From Bradyrhizobium sp. CB82 (GTDB lineage: Bacteria; Pseudomonadota; Alphaproteobacteria; Rhizobiales; Xanthobacteraceae): DNA of 64,000 bases. Below are positions 8,537-17,791 of this stretch, piece by piece. Position 1 is the stretch's first letter. The number at the start of each line of letters is the position of its first letter. The stretch lies in the NCBI RefSeq assembly GCF_029714405.1, contig NZ_CP121650.1:7569001-7633000 (forward strand), in the 5' to 3' direction. Made by a program: the position numbers and the translations under genes. The notes below the pieces were generated by a model. The model had not been told where the DNA came from, ran no database searches, and was given only the letters and a program-made list of their open reading frames with translations.

Positions 8537-10072
8537 GTGAATCTCTCCACATTGATTGAGCGTAACGCGGCGTTCGCTCCTAACAAACCTGCGATCCACT
8601 TCGAGGGCGACACCTTAAGTTACGCCGACTTTAATCAACGCATCGGCCGGGCGGCACGAACCCTGCAAACAGCATTCGGCGTTAAGAGGGGCGATCGCGT
8701 CGCTGTCCTGAGCCTCAACCGCCCTGATTATCTAGTTCTCCTCTACGCTTGCGCACGGATCGGGGCGATATTGGTGCCGATGAATTGGCGATTGGCGTTG
8801 GCTGAGCAGCTTTTCATCCTTTCGAACGTTGGCGCTAAGGTTCTGGTCCTTGAGCAGGCTTTTGGAGCCGTTCTGCCGATATTGTCGGAGACGCTGCCCG
8901 GCATCGCAACCGTGGGCTTCGGCTTTGCGTCTCCCGGCGCGTGCACGTGGGAGGGCTTGTTGGATCAGACACAGGGGGACAGCTACGAGCCTCGCGCAAA
9001 CCTGGCCGACCCGCTTCTGATTGTCTACACATCGGGCACCACTGGCCGGCCGAAGGGGGCGGTGCTCCGCCAGGAGGCGTTATTGTGGAATGGCGTGATG
9101 AGCCAACACATGCACGCCCTCACATCTGACGATCATGTGCTGACCGTATTGCCGCTTTTCCACGTCGGCGGGCTCAACATTCAGACGACGCCTGCATTGC
9201 ATCTCGGCGCGACCGTCACAATCCATTCACGGTTTGCGACTGAGGCTACGCTTGCCGCGCTCAAGCAGGATCGCCCCACTTTGACGGTCCTGGTGCCTGC
9301 GACCATTCAGGCCTTGACCGACCACCTAATGTGGTCAAGCACCGATCTTTCGTCACTGAAGGCGGTTTCCGTTGGTTCCTCGACCGTGCCGCAGCACCTG
9401 GTTGATCGCTTGGTTGCACGTCGGGTGCCGGTGCTCCACATTTACGGCTCCACGGAAACAAGCCCCATTGCGATCTATACAAGGCTCGGCGGCGACCTTT
9501 CGCGGCAAGGGTCGACCGGCCTGCCCGGAATATGCTGCGAAGCGGTTGTCATGGATGATGCAGGTAACGAGTTGCCCGCGGGGTCGCCAGGTGAGATCGC
9601 TGTGCGCGGGCCCAACGTATTGCAGGAGTATTGGGGCAATCATCCGGCCACGCGCGAGGTGATGCATGACGGCTGGTATCGTACTGGCGACATCGCCCGT
9701 CGCGATACCGACGGATATTTTTGGGTCCATGACCGTAAGAAGAATCTGATCATTTCCGGTGGAGAAAACATCTATCCGGCGGAGGTCGAGCGCGTACTTT
9801 TGGAGCATCCCGATGTTGCTGAGTGCGCGGTCATCGGCCGGCCGGATCCACAATGGGATGAGGTGCCGGTTGCCTATGTGATCAAGCGGTCCGGAGCCCA
9901 CATAGACGGCGAGGCACTCGTAACACATGTGCAATCGCATCTCGCACGCTTCAAAGCGCCGCGCGAAATCATTTTTATAGAAGAATTGCCGAGAACGGCC
10001 CTGGGTAAGATTCAGCATACTGTGCTCAAACAACTCGATTCTCGCTCGGGCGAGAAAGACCTCAGCGATTGA
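8537..10072 (+). CDS. Acyl-CoA synthetase (AMP-forming)
   Basis: 511 residues from a GTG start with AAGGA upstream. It is a complete class I adenylate-forming ligase: YTSGTTGRPKG at 164-174 (P-loop), YGSTETSP (adenine/acyl site), GWYRTGDIARRD (ribose-binding Asp) and GGENIYPAEVE, ending with PRTALGKIQ, whose Lys (about 493) is the expected adenylation lysine. It would activate a carboxylic acid to its CoA thioester in the cytoplasm. The family includes medium-chain acyl-CoA, malonyl-CoA and other ligases and the sequence alone does not fix the acid. Proximity to the carboxylase operon suggests a shared acyl-CoA pathway. Confidence 0.85.
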   Translation: MNLSTLIERNAAFAPNKPAIHFEGDTLSYADFNQRIGRAARTLQTAFGVKRGDRVAVLSLNRPDYLVLLYACARIGAILVPMNWRLALAEQLFILSNVGAKVLVLEQAFGAVLPILSETLPGIATVGFGFASPGACTWEGLLDQTQGDSYEPRANLADPLLIVYTSGTTGRPKGAVLRQEALLWNGVMSQHMHALTSDDHVLTVLPLFHVGGLNIQTTPALHLGATVTIHSRFATEATLAALKQDRPTLTVLVPATIQALTDHLMWSSTDLSSLKAVSVGSSTVPQHLVDRLVARRVPVLHIYGSTETSPIAIYTRLGGDLSRQGSTGLPGICCEAVVMDDAGNELPAGSPGEIAVRGPNVLQEYWGNHPATREVMHDGWYRTGDIARRDTDGYFWVHDRKKNLIISGGENIYPAEVERVLLEHPDVAECAVIGRPDPQWDEVPVAYVIKRSGAHIDGEALVTHVQSHLARFKAPREIIFIEELPRTALGKIQHTVLKQLDSRSGEKDLSD

Positions 10073-10801
10073 CGAACGGCATCTGGGGGTACGCGCAAAG
10101 ATCCTGTGCCGCTGCGCTCATGTGCCTCAAGCGGCGCGTGCCTCTGCGAATCATCGGCGAATGCACGCTCCAACGGAACACCCCTTCCACGAACCGGATC
10201 GGCTGAAGCTGTCGGCAACACGTGGCTCGTCGATTTTTTGGGGCGAAAGTTGACGCACTTTGCGATGGACGTCAGGTGCTGCCGATGTTTCGCTTCAGCA
10301 ACCGCGCGAAGGCGCCACACTTGCCCCCTATGTTGGCGGGCGAGCTTGCTTGCCGATTTAGAAGGCAGAACTCACATCAGACAGCGGGAGCATCGATGCT
10401 TGGTCAGAACATCATCTGTTTCGATATGCCTCTCGAGATACGGCGAGCAATGAAATAGACGCTCCGCAACCTTTTTGGCACCAACGGCTGCGACCGCGAT
10501 CAATCAGTTCGGACAACCGATATTTTCCGCGGATGAGCACCTAGCGAGCGCTTCGCTCCGCTTCCGAATAGCTGACATTTACAGAATCGGACCTTGTCGC
10601 CCAGGGCGCATTCGGACGAAAGCGCACTCGGACGCAGCAGATCACGACCGCGTATCTCAACCTCGCGCTGGCCTCTCCCTCCCGCGCCAAACGGAAACAG
10701 CATCCCGCTGAGCTATGCAATTCTTAAGGTTTGCCTCAGCTTTCGAAGGACGCCTGGTCGCCCGCCGCTTAGGCCCGTGTACGTAAACCTGAAAGATCCC
10801 C
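10073..10801. other. Gene-poor stretch
   Basis: About 730 bases without a supported gene. Several 60-110-codon frames on both strands overlap each other and none shows a domain or good ribosome binding site. Confidence 0.45.
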
Positions 10802-11719
10802 GTGATTCAAATTATACCACCAAAGACGTCCACCATCCGGCACTGCTTGTCGGCTCGCGAGCGGTCCTTCGGACTCGCCCTACTGTCCTACGGGAGGGAC
10901 TTGCGGGAATTGTATTACCGTTACTCGAGGCTTCTAGACGGCATCTCTCTGGGCCGGTGGCAGCGCTGGCTCCTTCTCGAACCCGTTTCCGAGGCCCTGA
11001 CTTTCACTTTCTGTGGATTGCTTCTTGTGCTGGCCTTTGCCATCTCGACTACTCGCGCCCTTCTGCAAGAGGATTGCCTGAAGGCTTCCGATGTCACAGT
11101 GTGCTTGCTTAACGGGCTCGCCGGGCCGATTGGCCATGGGGTACCGATCCCTCTTAGGGACTTTCCCGACGCGCTGATCAAGGCCACGATCGCAACCGAG
11201 GACCGACAATTTTACAACCATCTTGACATCGATTTCCCTGGTACTTTCCACCTGCTACTTGGGGCGCAGAACGGCGCCCACCAGCACGGCTCCACAATCA
11301 CCGAGCAACTCGCAAGGACACTGCTTTTGGATGCAGAGCCCAGCATCGGACACAAAATCAAGCAGGTTCTGCTCGCAATCTGGCTAGAATGGAATCTGAC
11401 CAAAGATGAAATCTTGAGACTTTATCTCAACTGTGTCGATATGGGCGCCGATACCCTCGGTGTCGATGGTGCGGCGCGCTTTTACTTCAATAAGCCTGCC
11501 CGCGACGTGACCCTCGCTGAAGCTGCGATGCTGGTCGGCCTGATCAACGCGCCGACAAGATATGCTCCTCACATCGACCTGACTACGGCTCATGCTCGCG
11601 CCAACATGGTGCTGGACAACTTGATCGAAGCCGGATTCATGACTGAAGACCAAGCGATCGGAGCACGGCACAACGCCGCAAAAGTGATCGCGCGACGCAA
11701 TGGGACATCACCAAATTAG
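10802..11719 (+). CDS. Monofunctional peptidoglycan glycosyltransferase (GT51)
   Basis: 305 residues, GTG start. One membrane anchor at about 66-84 (ALTFTFCGLLLVLAFAIS) is followed by a GT51 domain: ATEDRQFYNH with catalytic Glu133, GSTITEQLAR (163-172), the WLEWNLTKDEILRLYLN segment and AAMLVGLINAPTRYAP. No transpeptidase domain follows, so it is MtgA-like. It would polymerise lipid II in the periplasm. Its N-terminus is longer than usual and EQL replaces the common QQL after GSTIT. Its presence in a symbiosis island next to a predicted bacteroid RiPP locus suggests envelope remodelling in planta, but that is inference. Confidence 0.8.
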   Translation: MIQIIPPKTSTIRHCLSARERSFGLALLSYGRDLRELYYRYSRLLDGISLGRWQRWLLLEPVSEALTFTFCGLLLVLAFAISTTRALLQEDCLKASDVTVCLLNGLAGPIGHGVPIPLRDFPDALIKATIATEDRQFYNHLDIDFPGTFHLLLGAQNGAHQHGSTITEQLARTLLLDAEPSIGHKIKQVLLAIWLEWNLTKDEILRLYLNCVDMGADTLGVDGAARFYFNKPARDVTLAEAAMLVGLINAPTRYAPHIDLTTAHARANMVLDNLIEAGFMTEDQAIGARHNAAKVIARRNGTSPN

Positions 11720-12517
11720 AAGTATCGCTCAGAAAAACTTTCTTGCACAATTTCAGATGGGTGCCACTGTTGGCGCGACGTTTTCGCAAGCTCCAATTCA
11801 GCTTGCGTCGTCGACAAAGCAGCTCACCAGAGCTTTCCCATGGACGTACTGTGATATCTCGAATTCCTGTCAGGCTTATCTTTGCGACGCGCTTGAGATG
11901 TTGCAGCGACCCAGTCCCCATCGCATCTAAACACTATGCTGACTCTTATAGTACGTGGACAGTCGCCGTATCTTAGCCAACAATCTAAAGCCTTCCGGTG
12001 ACACCATCCGGTGGCAGATCGACCGTTGGGATACGCTCTTTCCCAACAACGGTCCGTTTCGAGTCGTGATGCGTTGCACACACGACGCCGCTTCGGCTCG
12101 GCAAGCGTAACCGCGCCCGGGTAGAGATTTTTTGGATTTCTCCGCGGCACGGATTGAGGTTTTGCGCGGAGTCTTTATTGAGAGAACAGCGCAGTCCATA
12201 CAGAGTTACCGCGCCGCCTCGCTAATCGGACAACAGCCACGGCTGTCCCGCGACAGATAGATTCGATCCGTGATTTGACGCGTCAATCTTACTATTGAAG
12301 GTACTAACATATTGAATTTCGCTAAATACAAGCGACTTCAAACAGCAGTAGTCATCATGGCTTCAACAAGCGCCTGTATAGGCTTGATCAACGCATCGAC
12401 ATGCATTCAGTGGGATGAATGATTGCGAATGCTTCGCGACGCGTTCCAGCGCCTACGTCCCACTTCTGGCCAGCCGCGTGCCGTTGCCGAAAGGATATTC
12501 TACTGGAGTTTCCGTTC
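11720..12517. other. Gene-poor stretch with palindromes
   Basis: About 800 bases with no supported gene. It contains a short hairpin ACAGCC-AC-GGCTGT (about 12235-12248) and a perfect 12-bp palindrome TTGACGCGTCAA at 12275-12286, about 230 bases before the ORF at 12518. The palindrome could be an operator; no regulator is indicated. Confidence 0.4.
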
Positions 12518-12796
12518 ATGGATCACCCTTCTCCCCAACAGCAGCAAGGATTTGACGCTCTGGTGAGCGTGGCATTTGAGAAGTCATGGCGTTTTGTGGA
12601 GAAAGACCCGTTCCTGACCCATAATGCGGAGGCATTGCTCCGCGCTCGGCTGCGAATCCACCTGGAACGTTCATTGGAAACCGGCGAAAAAAATGTTCTT
12701 CATCTGGCAAACAACGCTATATGGAATCTACGTACCGAACTTGGACGGCAGCCGAGTATAGTGCCGTTCTCGCAGCGGCCCGGAAAGCGGTCGTAA
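12518..12796 (+). CDS. Small hypothetical protein upstream of the RiPP locus
   Basis: 92 residues from the ATG at 12518, preceded by TGGAG. The sequence is amphipathic and helical (GFDALVSVAFEKSWRFVEKDP, then RARLRIHLERSLETGEKNVLHLANNAIWNLRTEL) with natural amino-acid composition, which supports coding. No family is recognised and there is no signal peptide or membrane segment. It ends 250 bases before the sigma-54 promoter of the RiPP genes, so it is probably a separate unit. Confidence 0.6.
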   Translation: MDHPSPQQQQGFDALVSVAFEKSWRFVEKDPFLTHNAEALLRARLRIHLERSLETGEKNVLHLANNAIWNLRTELGRQPSIVPFSQRPGKRS

Positions 12797-13046
12797 GTCC
12801 CAACTGCCATGGATTGGCGCTCTTGAAGGTGGGCAATGGTCATCGTTTGGCTGCAGCCTGCCCCTGCGATTCCGATGGTTCGTTGCACCCGTACGGGCCC
12901 GCTTGCAGCAGGTAGACATACAGGTCCGTCTGATGTTTGCGCGGCCGGCTAGAACTTTAGCGTACAGCCGCCCCGCGAGTGTTTCGCGCAGGTAGGCTGC
13001 CTTGTCGATATGTGCGTCAGATCGCGCAGAACCTGCCATTTCGGGT

Positions 13047-13062
13047 CGGCACGCGGCTTGCT
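13047..13062 (+). promoter_or_regulatory. Sigma-54 (-24/-12) promoter of the RiPP locus
   Basis: The 16 bases CGGCACGCGGCTTGCT match the RpoN consensus TGGCACG-N4-TTGC(A/T) at every position but the first, with the required 10-base distance between GG and GC. The transcription start would fall near 13074, leaving about 60 bases before the precursor ATG at 13133. No exact NifA upstream site (TGT-N10-ACA) was found between 12800 and 13040, so which activator works here is open. Confidence 0.75.
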
Positions 13063-13132
13063 TGGCGCCTAGCGATCGCTTGCGAAGGTGGGACAGGACC
13101 AGCATCATCGAGCGAATGCGCGGAGAGTAGCC

Positions 13133-13498
13133 ATGTCGAGAACGGACGTAGAGCGTTTTGTGGACGATTTAAGCGTAAAGGGTGCTCTGCTCAACAGCGT
13201 CAAACCAACTGCTACAGGTCTGAGCCCGATTGTAGGCATCGGAAAGAGCCTCGACTACGACTTCACGCTTGATGAGGTCAAGAGCTACATCCGAGTGCAC
13301 CGCCGACAGAAGTCGAGGGAGAAAAAGCCTGAGGCGACCGCGGGCGGCAAGCACAGTACCGGCGTTGAAGCCATGAGCAGCGTTGTACAAACTAGGGAGT
13401 TGGTTAATTCCGCTACGGACCTGCCGACGACCATCGAACCGTTCCCTAGCGTCGCCGCCGTCGTTCTAGTTGTAGTCATTGTTGTCGTGGTCGCATGA
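13133..13498 (+). CDS. RiPP precursor peptide with Nif11-type leader
   Basis: 121 residues from the ATG at 13133, with GGAGAG 6 bases upstream. Residues 1-55 fit the Nif11-like leader family (DVERFVDDL near the start, then SLDYDFTLDEVKSYI at 39-53). A Gly-Gly pair at 71-72 is a candidate double-glycine cleavage site, giving a 49-residue core. The last 17 residues, PSVAAVVLVVVIVVVVA, are almost wholly Val/Ile/Leu/Ala. It is followed after 25 bases by a peptide epimerase of the PoyD type. Such epimerases convert L- to D-residues in hydrophobic cores (polytheonamide PoyA, OspA). The mature product is therefore probably a D-residue-rich hydrophobic peptide. No cysteine, Ser/Thr or Asp/Glu is present in the terminal segment apart from one Ser. 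Confidence 0.85.
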   Translation: MSRTDVERFVDDLSVKGALLNSVKPTATGLSPIVGIGKSLDYDFTLDEVKSYIRVHRRQKSREKKPEATAGGKHSTGVEAMSSVVQTRELVNSATDLPTTIEPFPSVAAVVLVVVIVVVVA

Positions 13499-13523
13499 AT
13501 GCAACCCTCGTCAGAGTGAGATA

Positions 13524-15017
13524 ATGCCATCAGGCGATGCGGCTTTAAGGGCTCACCCATACGCTCAAGGGGAACACAGTCGATCGATTTTTGACCGGCT
13601 CACCCCCGCGCAGCGGCGCACGTTGTCACACGTGAAGCGCTTCATGGAGCGGCTGGCTGGTGACATGGACTTCCGTAAGGCACTTTCGGAGAACGTCGAG
13701 GCCCCTCGAGCTGTAACGGAGCGCTTCGGTATCGAAGTCGACCCGATGGAGATGCTGCCGCTCTGGCGCGGTAGCCACCTGAAATACCGATTCAAGCCGG
13801 AGTCTGCCCCTTGGCCGCTGGCTATGATGTGGGACGAGTATATGCGCGAGATGTTGCGCCATCGCGACCTCCTGCGCGACCAAGGCGGAATGTCGATGAT
13901 CAACCCTCGATTTCATGCCTGGCGCGAGCGCCAAATCCGGCGCTGCAACGACGAGTTGGGCAGATCGGCGCCGGCGGTCACGCACCCCATTATCGCTTTC
14001 GAGCTAAGCGAAGGCTGCAGCGTCGGTTGCTCGTTCTGTGGCCTCTCGGCCGATCGCTTCAAAGGCTATTACGAGTATAGCAAAGACCATACAGAGCTTT
14101 GGCGTGGCGTGGTTGGTGCCGCGAGCGAGATGTTTGGTTCAGCAGCCCGTACCGGCTTCTGCTACTGGGCCACAGATCCAATGGACAACCCAGACTATGA
14201 CCGCTTTCTGTTCGACTACTATCAGATCACGGGCGCATTGCCGCAAACAACGACGGCCGCCCCACTCAAGGATGAGGCACTCACTAGGCGCGTGCTCGAG
14301 CTTTTCGACATGCATGGTACTACGACGAACCGTTTTTCCGTGTTGAGCACAAGGCATCTGAATGAGATTCACAGGGCGTTTTCGCCCGAGGAACTGATGG
14401 GAGTCGAACTTATCTTACAGGGCAAGGAGGCACCGATCGCAAAGGCTCTTACCGGACGCGCGCGCGAGCGAAAGGAGAAGCTCCGCGTCGCCAACAAAGA
14501 TGATGCAGTCGCCTTGCTGGAGCGCGACCATACGACGATTGCCTGTGTTTCGGGATTCCTCGTCAATATGCGCCAAGGACGTTTACAGCTAGTCACGCCG
14601 GTACCTGGTAGCGATCGCTGGCCTCTCGGATACCGCATCCTGGGTCAACATTCCTTCAGGACGCCTGGCGAGTTTCGGAAAGGGGTGCAGATCATGATCA
14701 ACCAATATATGCTCGATAGCCCAGCCGCCGACCTGCCGATCTGCTTCCGCAGAGACCTGCAGTATCAAGCAGGAGACCGGTATTTCCATCTCCGCTCACG
14801 CAACAGGGAACACCGGGTGCTCGATGACGTAGCACCAATTTCTGTTGGCGATCTAATCGCCCGCGGCAATTGCACAGCTTCGGAGCTAGTTATGCAAGTT
14901 GCCACAGACGGAATGAGCGTACTTGCAATCGCCGACCTGCTCGATCAGCTATACGCGGCTGGGTTGATCGAGGAGGATCTCGATGACACTTCACCTGACA
15001 AACTGGCGACGGGATGA
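13524..15017 (+). CDS. Radical SAM RiPP amino-acid epimerase (PoyD-like)
   Basis: 497 residues from the ATG at 13524. The 4Fe-4S motif is C165-x3-C169-x2-C172 (GCSVGCSFC), followed by GFCYWATDPMDNPDYDRF, a stretch typical of the PoyD/OspD epimerase group. Further cysteines in the second half (in IACVSGF, PICFRRD and GNCTAS) are candidates for the H-atom donor used in epimerisation. The C-terminal 80 residues look like a leader-recognition or adaptor extension. It would use SAM-derived radical chemistry to invert alpha-carbons of the precursor encoded immediately upstream. The pair is likely one transcript from the sigma-54 promoter at 13047. The specific sites epimerised cannot be read from the sequence. 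Confidence 0.85.
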   Translation: MPSGDAALRAHPYAQGEHSRSIFDRLTPAQRRTLSHVKRFMERLAGDMDFRKALSENVEAPRAVTERFGIEVDPMEMLPLWRGSHLKYRFKPESAPWPLAMMWDEYMREMLRHRDLLRDQGGMSMINPRFHAWRERQIRRCNDELGRSAPAVTHPIIAFELSEGCSVGCSFCGLSADRFKGYYEYSKDHTELWRGVVGAASEMFGSAARTGFCYWATDPMDNPDYDRFLFDYYQITGALPQTTTAAPLKDEALTRRVLELFDMHGTTTNRFSVLSTRHLNEIHRAFSPEELMGVELILQGKEAPIAKALTGRARERKEKLRVANKDDAVALLERDHTTIACVSGFLVNMRQGRLQLVTPVPGSDRWPLGYRILGQHSFRTPGEFRKGVQIMINQYMLDSPAADLPICFRRDLQYQAGDRYFHLRSRNREHRVLDDVAPISVGDLIARGNCTASELVMQVATDGMSVLAIADLLDQLYAAGLIEEDLDDTSPDKLATG

Positions 15018-15124
15018 CAGGTCAAATGAGGGGCATGGATCACTTGTCTCTCACTGAGGTGCTGCACCAGCTTCCTTTGAACGAACTGCGGAATCTTATT
15101 ATCTGGCGATGCGGGGCGTGGTGA
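15014..15124 (+). CDS. Possible 36-aa ORF coupled to the epimerase
   Basis: The epimerase stop codon overlaps a new ATG (ATGA at 15014-15017), opening a 36-codon frame that begins MTGQMRGMDHLSLTEVLHQL. It is amphipathic (LTEVLHQLPLNELRNLIIW) and ends in CGAW. ATGA overlaps usually signal translational coupling, but the frame is short and no family is recognised. It could be a small partner protein or a remnant of a longer third gene. Confidence 0.35.
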   Translation: MTGQMRGMDHLSLTEVLHQLPLNELRNLIIWRCGAW

Positions 15125-15973
15125 CCAGCAGCGTTAACTCGGTCAAGCTTAAAGCGCGCAGCCATCGGCCGACAGAGTAGCCCAGGGTACATGAGGTGAT
15201 GGTCGGGGCTTATGCTTCTTCATTAGCGAAAAGAACTCGACGTGTCGCCTGGCCTATTGCTGGATCCTCAAAGAGGCGCATGGTTCGAAGTGTCTGGGCT
15301 GGGAGCTGTCTCTACGGGTACTCGGCGGCACCGGACAATTGTAAGATAACCAATGGGTTGTTGCCGAGAACTACGGCGACGGCCCGACGATTATTGTCGG
15401 TAAGCGACAATTCCACGTATTGGAAGCGAGATGCCTCGGCTGTTGAGGAGGGGAATGGCTCCCTCTCCGCGGGCGAGGTGCGCCTCCCACGCAACGTCCA
15501 CATTTCCATATGACCAGAAATGCTCCGTTTGGTCGCGCAATCATTTGATGTTTCGGCGTATCTGTCCTTGACTTTTGAGACACGCGTTTGTTGTTTCTGG
15601 CTGACATCGACAATTTTTCTACTGTCTTGCCTACGAAACGACTCTGGGTATGCGGGTCGGCTGACGGATCAGACCTAAGCTGAGCCATATTTCGGACCCG
15701 CCACGCGTCACGATTCCAGTTCTGCAACGGTAAAAAAGGGAGGGGCGGCGTGTCGTAATGACCACCGCTTACGCCTTGTCGCTTTTGAAGTCCGATCAAT
15801 TGGCTGATCGTCTCGTTCCGCGGCCGCCACGTGGTCGCCCTAGGAAAGGAGTCGCTTCGCTCAGCTGGATCCCTGGCCCACCATGTCTCCATTAGGTCTA
15901 TGGCAAGATCTACGATCACTGCCGTTGATTGCGCGGGCCGACAAACTCACATCCTAACCAGCTCAGCAGCCAC
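15125..15973. other. Gene-poor stretch between the RiPP locus and nifA
   Basis: About 850 bases between converging transcripts. A 182-codon frame on the minus strand and shorter plus-strand frames exist, but they have skewed composition and no domain. No peptidase, exporter or immunity gene for the RiPP was seen here. Confidence 0.45.
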
Positions 15974-17791
15974 TCACAGGCGCTTAATTTCGATGCCGTA
16001 TTTCCTCAGCGCGTAGCCGATTTGGCGCGGCGTTAGTCCGAGTAGGCGCGCCGCCTTTGCCTGCACCCAGCCAGTCTTCTCCATGGCAGCAATGAGGCGC
16101 TCGCGATCCGTCAACTTCGTACCGCTCGAGATGGTACCAGCAACCGGCTCGGCCAGGACAGGCGGAGTCAGAACCGCAACCGACCCGGCTGCGTCGGGGA
16201 TTGGCGTAGCTGGCTTGGGCGATAGCTCACTGATCAGCGTGGAGCGCGGCTTCGCTTCGTCCAATCCGCTTTTCCATAGTAGGGCGGAAAGGCACTGACC
16301 ATGACAGCAGGCAAAATCGCTCCTGACAATGAATGGCCCCGGCGCCAGTGTTGCAGTTCGCTGAACGCAATTCTCAAGTTCACGAACATTGCCAGGAAAT
16401 CCGCAATTCATCAGAACGTCCACGGCGTCCGGATCGAACGTTAGTGTGCGACTGTTCTCGCTGTTGAAGTTCTTCAGAAACTCAGTGGCAAGCAGCGGAA
16501 TGTCGCTGCGCCTTTCGCGGAGCGGCGGCAGAAGCAATGGAACAACACTAATACGATAGTAGAGGTCGGCGCGAAACTCACTTTTTGACACCGCCCCTTC
16601 TAGGTCCTTGTTGGTTGCAGCGATCACTCGGACGTCAACTTTCATGGTGTGACCACTACCGACCCGTTCGAACTCTTGCTCCTGAAGAACCCGCAGCAAC
16701 TTTGCCTGAAACGAGCCTGAGATCTCGCCGATCTCGTCCAGAAACAGCGTTCCCTTGTCGGCAAGCTCGAAGCGTCCTTTGCGTGAATTAAGGGCCCCGG
16801 TAAAGGCTCCTTTTTCATGCCCGAACAACTCGGATTCCAGCACGGTCTCAGGCAGCGCGGCGCAGTTCATTTTGATGAACGGCCGCTTGGCACGCGGGGA
16901 TAGCTCGTGGATTGCCTTGGCAACCAGCTCCTTGCCGGTGCCTGATTCACCTCGCAAAAGAACCGTCGCATTCGACTTGGCTACGACCGCGATCTTGTCG
17001 AGCAGTGCGCGCAACGCCGGGCTGGTACCGATAATACCATCGATGTGAACCTTCTTACGCTCTCGCGCAGGCTGCTTAAATTCGAGCAGTTCCTTCTGCC
17101 ATCGATAGCTCTCCGCCATGAGGCGTTTGCGATCGCGCGCGACCAAGCGATGGAGCTTCACCGCCTGCCCTATCAGGTTCGCGATCATGGTGAGTAGCCG
17201 GACATCGGAATCGAGTGGGAACATCGAATCCAGGTCTGGCACTCGCTCAATGGATAGGGTGCCAACCACCTTTCCATCGACGCTGATAGGAACGCCGATG
17301 AACGACAATCGCATGTGATCGGATACGCCGAGCACGTCCATATCAGCTGCGCTAAAGGCCGGATGCTTGGCGATGTCTTCAGCGACGAACGGGATGCCCG
17401 TCGTCACGATCTCCTCAATCGCTTTTTGCGGCAGGCGCATACGGTAGCGCTCATCGCTTCCTTCGGTCCAGCCAGCGCCGACTGCAATCTCGGGCACATC
17501 ATCGTCTGCCATGAGAGACACGACACCATGTCGCATCTGCAAAGAGGACTGCAGCAAATCGATGACATTTGCCAACGCGACTTCGAGCCGCGACGGGCTG
17601 GCGAGCATGTTCGATATTTCGAACACCCCTCTAAGTGCGATCTCGTTCAATGGCAGGATCACGGGAAGGTTCGATCCGGCTTCCGGGCCTTGCCACTCGC
17701 ATTCGGAATCAATCTGCACCCCGACAACGTCGACGCCGCCCTTGTTCTCCCCACATGCAGTTAGTTGGCACTTCGAAACATCGTCTTGCAT
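15974..17791 (-). CDS. nifA: NifA, sigma-54-dependent activator of nitrogen fixation
   Basis: 605 residues. A GAF domain (about 55-215) precedes the AAA+ domain: Walker A GESGTGKE at 281-288, GAFTGA at 328-333 (sigma-54 contact), Walker B TLFLDE near 348-353, and a Fis-type helix-turn-helix at the end ([24 protein letters not shown]). Between them lie Cys463, Cys475, Cys495/496 and Cys500; the C-x4-C pair C495...C500 is the metal-binding linker that makes rhizobial NifA oxygen-sensitive. It closely resembles Bradyrhizobium NifA. It would activate RpoN promoters in bacteroids, possibly that at 13047. In B. japonicum fixR lies directly upstream in the same operon; no fixR is visible within 1.1 kb here. 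Confidence 0.95.
   Translation of the reverse strand: MQDDVSKCQLTACGENKGGVDVVGVQIDSECEWQGPEAGSNLPVILPLNEIALRGVFEISNMLASPSRLEVALANVIDLLQSSLQMRHGVVSLMADDDVPEIAVGAGWTEGSDERYRMRLPQKAIEEIVTTGIPFVAEDIAKHPAFSAADMDVLGVSDHMRLSFIGVPISVDGKVVGTLSIERVPDLDSMFPLDSDVRLLTMIANLIGQAVKLHRLVARDRKRLMAESYRWQKELLEFKQPARERKKVHIDGIIGTSPALRALLDKIAVVAKSNATVLLRGESGTGKELVAKAIHELSPRAKRPFIKMNCAALPETVLESELFGHEKGAFTGALNSRKGRFELADKGTLFLDEIGEISGSFQAKLLRVLQEQEFERVGSGHTMKVDVRVIAATNKDLEGAVSKSEFRADLYYRISVVPLLLPPLRERRSDIPLLATEFLKNFNSENSRTLTFDPDAVDVLMNCGFPGNVRELENCVQRTATLAPGPFIVRSDFACCHGQCLSALLWKSGLDEAKPRSTLISELSPKPATPIPDAAGSVAVLTPPVLAEPVAGTISSGTKLTDRERLIAAMEKTGWVQAKAARLLGLTPRQIGYALRKYGIEIKRL

Noticed and set aside
8646..8662. GGCACG-AACC-CTGC, another sigma-54-like match
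   Set aside because: Inside the acyl-CoA synthetase coding region about 110 bases after its start, and the -12 element has CTGC in place of TTGC.
10735..10760. CTTCGAAAGCTGAGG, reminiscent of a tts box core
   Set aside because: The GTCAGCTT half is absent and no effector-like gene is placed downstream on that strand.
15371..15919. 182-codon minus-strand frame between the RiPP locus and nifA
   Set aside because: Arg/Pro-rich composition, no domain, no ribosome binding site; looks like a chance frame in GC-rich DNA.
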